A model generated the notes under the pieces. The model worked only from the letters and a program-made list of their open reading frames with translations. It was not told the origin of the DNA and did not search any database. From Pseudomonas sp. B21-040 (GTDB taxonomy: Bacteria > Pseudomonadota > Gammaproteobacteria > Pseudomonadales > Pseudomonadaceae), in NCBI RefSeq assembly GCF_024748695.1, contig NZ_CP087176.1:1667501-1731500 (forward strand): 64,000 nt of DNA. Direction: 5' to 3'. The stretch's first letter is position 1, and each line of letters begins with the position of its first letter. The translations under genes were made by a program, and so were the position numbers. Positions 61,541-64,000 of this stretch are shown here, one piece after another.

Positions 61541-62683
61541 ATGGCAGTTAAAGTCCTGGTGGTGGACGATTCGGGGTTTTTCCGCCGCCGCGTCTCGGAA
61601 ATTCTTTCAGCGGATTCGAATATCCAGGTCGTCGGTACGGCGACCAACGGAAAAGAGGCGATCGATCAGGCCCTGGCCCTCAAGCCGGACGTGATCACCA
61701 TGGACTACGAGATGCCCATGATGGACGGCATCACCGCCGTGCGGCACATCATGCAGCGCTGCCCGACGCCGGTGTTGATGTTCTCGTCGCTGACGCACGA
61801 AGGCGCCCGGGTCACCCTCGATGCGCTGGACGCCGGCGCCGTCGATTTCCTGCCCAAGAATTTTGAAGACATCTCCCGTAACCCGGAGAAGGTCAAGCAA
61901 CTGCTGTGCGAGAAGATTCTCAGCATTTCACGCAGTAACCGTCGCGCCAGCGCCTACAGCGCGCCGGCACCGGTTGCCGCGCCAACCCCGACGCCCGCGC
62001 CTTCGAGCGTCAGCAGTTACGGCAGCAGCACACCTTCGCGCCCTGCACCGGCACCGATCCCGACACGTACGCATCATGCCCCTGCGTCCCCCGGCCCATC
62101 GTCGCCTGCACCCAAGCGCAAAGCCTACAAACTGGTTGCCATCGGCACGTCCACGGGCGGTCCGGTTGCGCTGCAACGAGTCTTGACTCAGTTGCCGGCC
62201 AACTTCCCGGCACCGATCGTGTTGGTCCAGCACATGCCGGCAGCCTTCACCAAGGCCTTCGCCGAGCGTCTGGACAAGCTCTGCCGCATCAGCGTCAAGG
62301 AAGCCGAGGATGGCGACATCCTGCGTCCGGGCCTGGCGTTGCTGGCACCGGGTGGCAAGCAAATGATGATCGACGGCCGTGGCGCGGTGAAAATCCTGCC
62401 GGGCGACGAGCGTCTCAATTACAAACCGTGCGTGGACATCACCTTCGGTTCGGCAGCCAAGTCCTACGGCGACAAAGTTCTGGCGGTCGTACTCACCGGC
62501 ATGGGCGCCGACGGTCGTGAAGGTGCTCGCCTGCTCAAACAGAGCGGTAGCGCGATCTGGGCTCAGGATGAAGCCAGTTGCGTGATCTACGGCATGCCGA
62601 TGGCCATCGTCAAAGCCGATCTCGCGGATGCGATCTATGGGCTGGAAGATATTGGCAAGCACTTGGTCGAGGCGTGTATCTGA
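61541..62683 (+). CDS. cheB: Chemotaxis methylesterase CheB
   Basis: CheB removes methyl groups from (and deamidates) chemoreceptors when phosphorylated by CheA. The 380-aa product has a receiver domain ([14 protein letters not shown], acceptor Asp55 in [12 protein letters not shown]) and a Pro/Ser/Ala-rich linker at about residues 143-190. The catalytic domain has Ser in [13 protein letters not shown], His in [11 protein letters not shown] and Asp in [11 protein letters not shown]. The ATG at 61541 follows CGGAG; a GTG two codons earlier is less likely. motC starts on the last base of its stop. Confidence 0.97.
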   Translation: MAVKVLVVDDSGFFRRRVSEILSADSNIQVVGTATNGKEAIDQALALKPDVITMDYEMPMMDGITAVRHIMQRCPTPVLMFSSLTHEGARVTLDALDAGAVDFLPKNFEDISRNPEKVKQLLCEKILSISRSNRRASAYSAPAPVAAPTPTPAPSSVSSYGSSTPSRPAPAPIPTRTHHAPASPGPSSPAPKRKAYKLVAIGTSTGGPVALQRVLTQLPANFPAPIVLVQHMPAAFTKAFAERLDKLCRISVKEAEDGDILRPGLALLAPGGKQMMIDGRGAVKILPGDERLNYKPCVDITFGSAAKSYGDKVLAVVLTGMGADGREGARLLKQSGSAIWAQDEASCVIYGMPMAIVKADLADAIYGLEDIGKHLVEACI

Positions 62684-63423
62684 TGGATGTTTTAAGCCTT
62701 ATCGGCATCATCATGGCGTTCGTCGCCATTATTGGCGGCAACTACCTTGAAGGTGGCCACCTTGGCGCGCTGGCCAACGGCCCGGCGGCGCTGATCGTTC
62801 TCGGTGGGACCATTGGCGCAGCCTTGTTGCAGTCGCCGATGAGCGCCTTCAAGCGCGCCATGCAAATTGTTGGCTGGATTCTGTTTCCACCTCGCGTTGA
62901 TCTGGCCGGTGGCATTGATCGAGTCGTGAACTGGAGCCTGACCGCGCGCAAGGAAGGATTGCTGGGCCTGGAAGGGGTGGCCGATGCCGAACCCGACAGC
63001 TACTCGCGCAAAGGCCTTCAGTTGCTGGTCGACGGTGCGGAACCGGAAGCGATTCGCAGCATTCTGGAAGTGGATTTCTACACCCAGGAAAGCCGCGATA
63101 TCGAGGCCGCCAAAGTCTTCGAAAGCATGGGCGGCTACGCGCCGACCATCGGGATTATCGGTGCGGTGATGGGCCTGATCCATGTCATGGGCAATCTCGC
63201 TGACCCGACGCAACTGGGCAGCGGCATTGCCGTGGCCTTCGTCGCCACCATCTACGGCGTGGCCAGTGCCAACCTGGTGTTGCTGCCGATTGCGTCCAAG
63301 CTCAAATCGGTTGCATTGCGCCAATCGCGTTACCGCGAAATGTTGCTGGAAGGGATCCTGTCGATCGCCGAAGGTGAGAACCCTCGCTCTATTGAGTTGA
63401 AGCTTCAGGGCTTCATGGATTGA
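62683..63423 (+). CDS. motC: Flagellar stator protein MotC (MotA family)
   Basis: MotC is the MotA-like proton-channel subunit of the second stator pair of Pseudomonas. The 246-aa product has four membrane segments (first SLIGIIMAFVAIIGGNYLEGG; last pair around APTIGIIGAVMGLIHVMGNL and IAVAFVATIYGVASANLVLLPI) and the cytoplasmic loop with ESRDIEAAKVFESMG. The start overlaps the cheB stop by one base. motD follows 15 bp after the stop, so the pair is co-expressed with the che genes. Confidence 0.96.
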   Translation: MDVLSLIGIIMAFVAIIGGNYLEGGHLGALANGPAALIVLGGTIGAALLQSPMSAFKRAMQIVGWILFPPRVDLAGGIDRVVNWSLTARKEGLLGLEGVADAEPDSYSRKGLQLLVDGAEPEAIRSILEVDFYTQESRDIEAAKVFESMGGYAPTIGIIGAVMGLIHVMGNLADPTQLGSGIAVAFVATIYGVASANLVLLPIASKLKSVALRQSRYREMLLEGILSIAEGENPRSIELKLQGFMD

Positions 63424-63438
63424 TGGGGGTAATGGATT

Positions 63439-64000
63439 ATGGCTCGTCGTCGCCAACCTGAAGAACATGTAAACCATGAACGTTGGCTCGTTTCCTATGC
63501 CGACTTCATTACCTTGCTCTTCGCATTCTTCGTGGTGATGTACTCGATCTCGTCGATCAACGAAGGCAAGTACAAAATCATTTCGCAAGCGCTGATCGGG
63601 GTCTTCACCGATGCCGATCGCTCTCTCAAACCGATCCCGGTGGGTGAAGAGCGACCGATGACAGTGACGCCGGCCAAGCCGTTGGTGAAAGACAGCGAGC
63701 AGGTCGATGCCGGTGTTGCCGGTTCCAACGACCCGCTCAAAAGCATTGCAGACGACATCAGCGCGGCGTTCGGCGACCTGATCAGCTCCAATCAGATGAC
63801 CGTGCGTGGCAATGAGTTGTGGGTCGAGATCGAACTCAATTCCAGCCTGTTGTTCGGCAGCGGCGATGCCATGCCCAGCGACAACGCGTTCAATATCATC
63901 GACAAGGTGGCCGGGATTCTGAAGCCGTTCGACAACCCGATTCACGTCGAAGGCTTTACCGACGATCAACCGATCCGCACCGCGCAGTACCCCACTAACT
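63439..64000 (+). CDS. motD: Flagellar stator protein MotD (MotB family), partial
   Basis: MotD is the MotB-like stator subunit that anchors MotC to peptidoglycan. The first 187 residues are present. They include a cytoplasmic basic start, one membrane helix with the proton-binding Asp22 (WLVSYADFITLLFAFFVVMYSIS), and the beginning of the OmpA-like domain (LNSSLLFGSGDAMPSDNAFNIIDKV, HVEGFTDDQPI). The frame is open at the window end. The ATG at 63439 gives the conserved N-terminus and has GGGGG upstream. Confidence 0.96.
   Translation, partial: MARRRQPEEHVNHERWLVSYADFITLLFAFFVVMYSISSINEGKYKIISQALIGVFTDADRSLKPIPVGEERPMTVTPAKPLVKDSEQVDAGVAGSNDPLKSIADDISAAFGDLISSNQMTVRGNELWVEIELNSSLLFGSGDAMPSDNAFNIIDKVAGILKPFDNPIHVEGFTDDQPIRTAQYPTN

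Overview
The window is a nearly continuous flagellar and chemotaxis locus from a fluorescent Pseudomonas. All genes lie on the + strand. The gene order (flgIJKL, glycosylation genes, fliC-flaG-fliDST, fleQ-fleSR, fliEFGHIJ, hsbA-hsbR-hptB, fliK, fliLMNOPQR-flhB, flhA-flhF-fleN-fliA, cheYZAB, motCD), the high GC content, the FleQ/FleSR regulators and the long palindromic intergenic repeats all point to the P. fluorescens group. The species call is an inference from memory of gene order and protein families; no search was run.

Region 1 (1-5737) holds the end of flgI and complete flgJ, flgK and flgL, covering P-ring, rod-cap hydrolase and hook-filament junction. Region 2 (5738-28570) is an accessory flagellin-glycosylation island. 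A 1190-aa multidomain glycosyltransferase is followed by a 1-kb gene-free stretch bounded by inverted repeats and containing a hexamer tract. Next come genes for a CDP-linked, probably C-methylated 6-deoxyhexose (RfbF, RfbG, RmlC-like epimerase, two related methyltransferases, a reductase and a CmcI-type methyltransferase). A 977-aa glycosyltransferase and a complete pseudaminic acid pathway (PseB, PseC, an associated methylase, PseF, a PseG-acetyltransferase fusion, PseI) follow. The region ends with a ketoacyl-ACP synthase III, a short Maf/DUF115 protein and an 89-aa protein of unknown function. Region 3 (28571-32435) encodes flagellin, FlaG, the filament cap FliD and the chaperones FliS and FliT.

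Region 4 (32436-36819) is the regulatory core fleQ-fleS-fleR. Region 5 (36820-42832) encodes basal body, C-ring and export ATPase proteins (fliEFGHIJ). Region 6 (42833-45321) is the HsbA-HsbR-HptB partner-switch module. Region 7 (45322-56148) holds hook-length control, switch and export-gate genes (fliK, fliL-flhB, flhA, flhF). Region 8 (56149-64000) holds fleN, fliA, cheY, cheZ, cheA, cheB, motC and the start of motD.

The promoters visible in the sequence fit the Pseudomonas flagellar hierarchy. Sigma-54 type -24/-12 elements precede fliD, fleS, fliE, fliK, fliL and flhA, with weaker ones before rfbF and the ketoacyl synthase. Sigma-28 type elements precede fliC and fliS. Three long palindromes each end 40-52 bp upstream of a sigma-54 element (fliE, fliL, flhA).

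The main points to follow up are: the dual nucleotide-sugar glycan pathway; FliM/CheZ-like peptides repeated four times in the CheA linker and once in FliN; and a 35-codon ORF with a good ribosome-binding site exactly filling the flhF-fleN gap. No tRNA, rRNA, CRISPR array, insertion sequence or prophage gene was seen.
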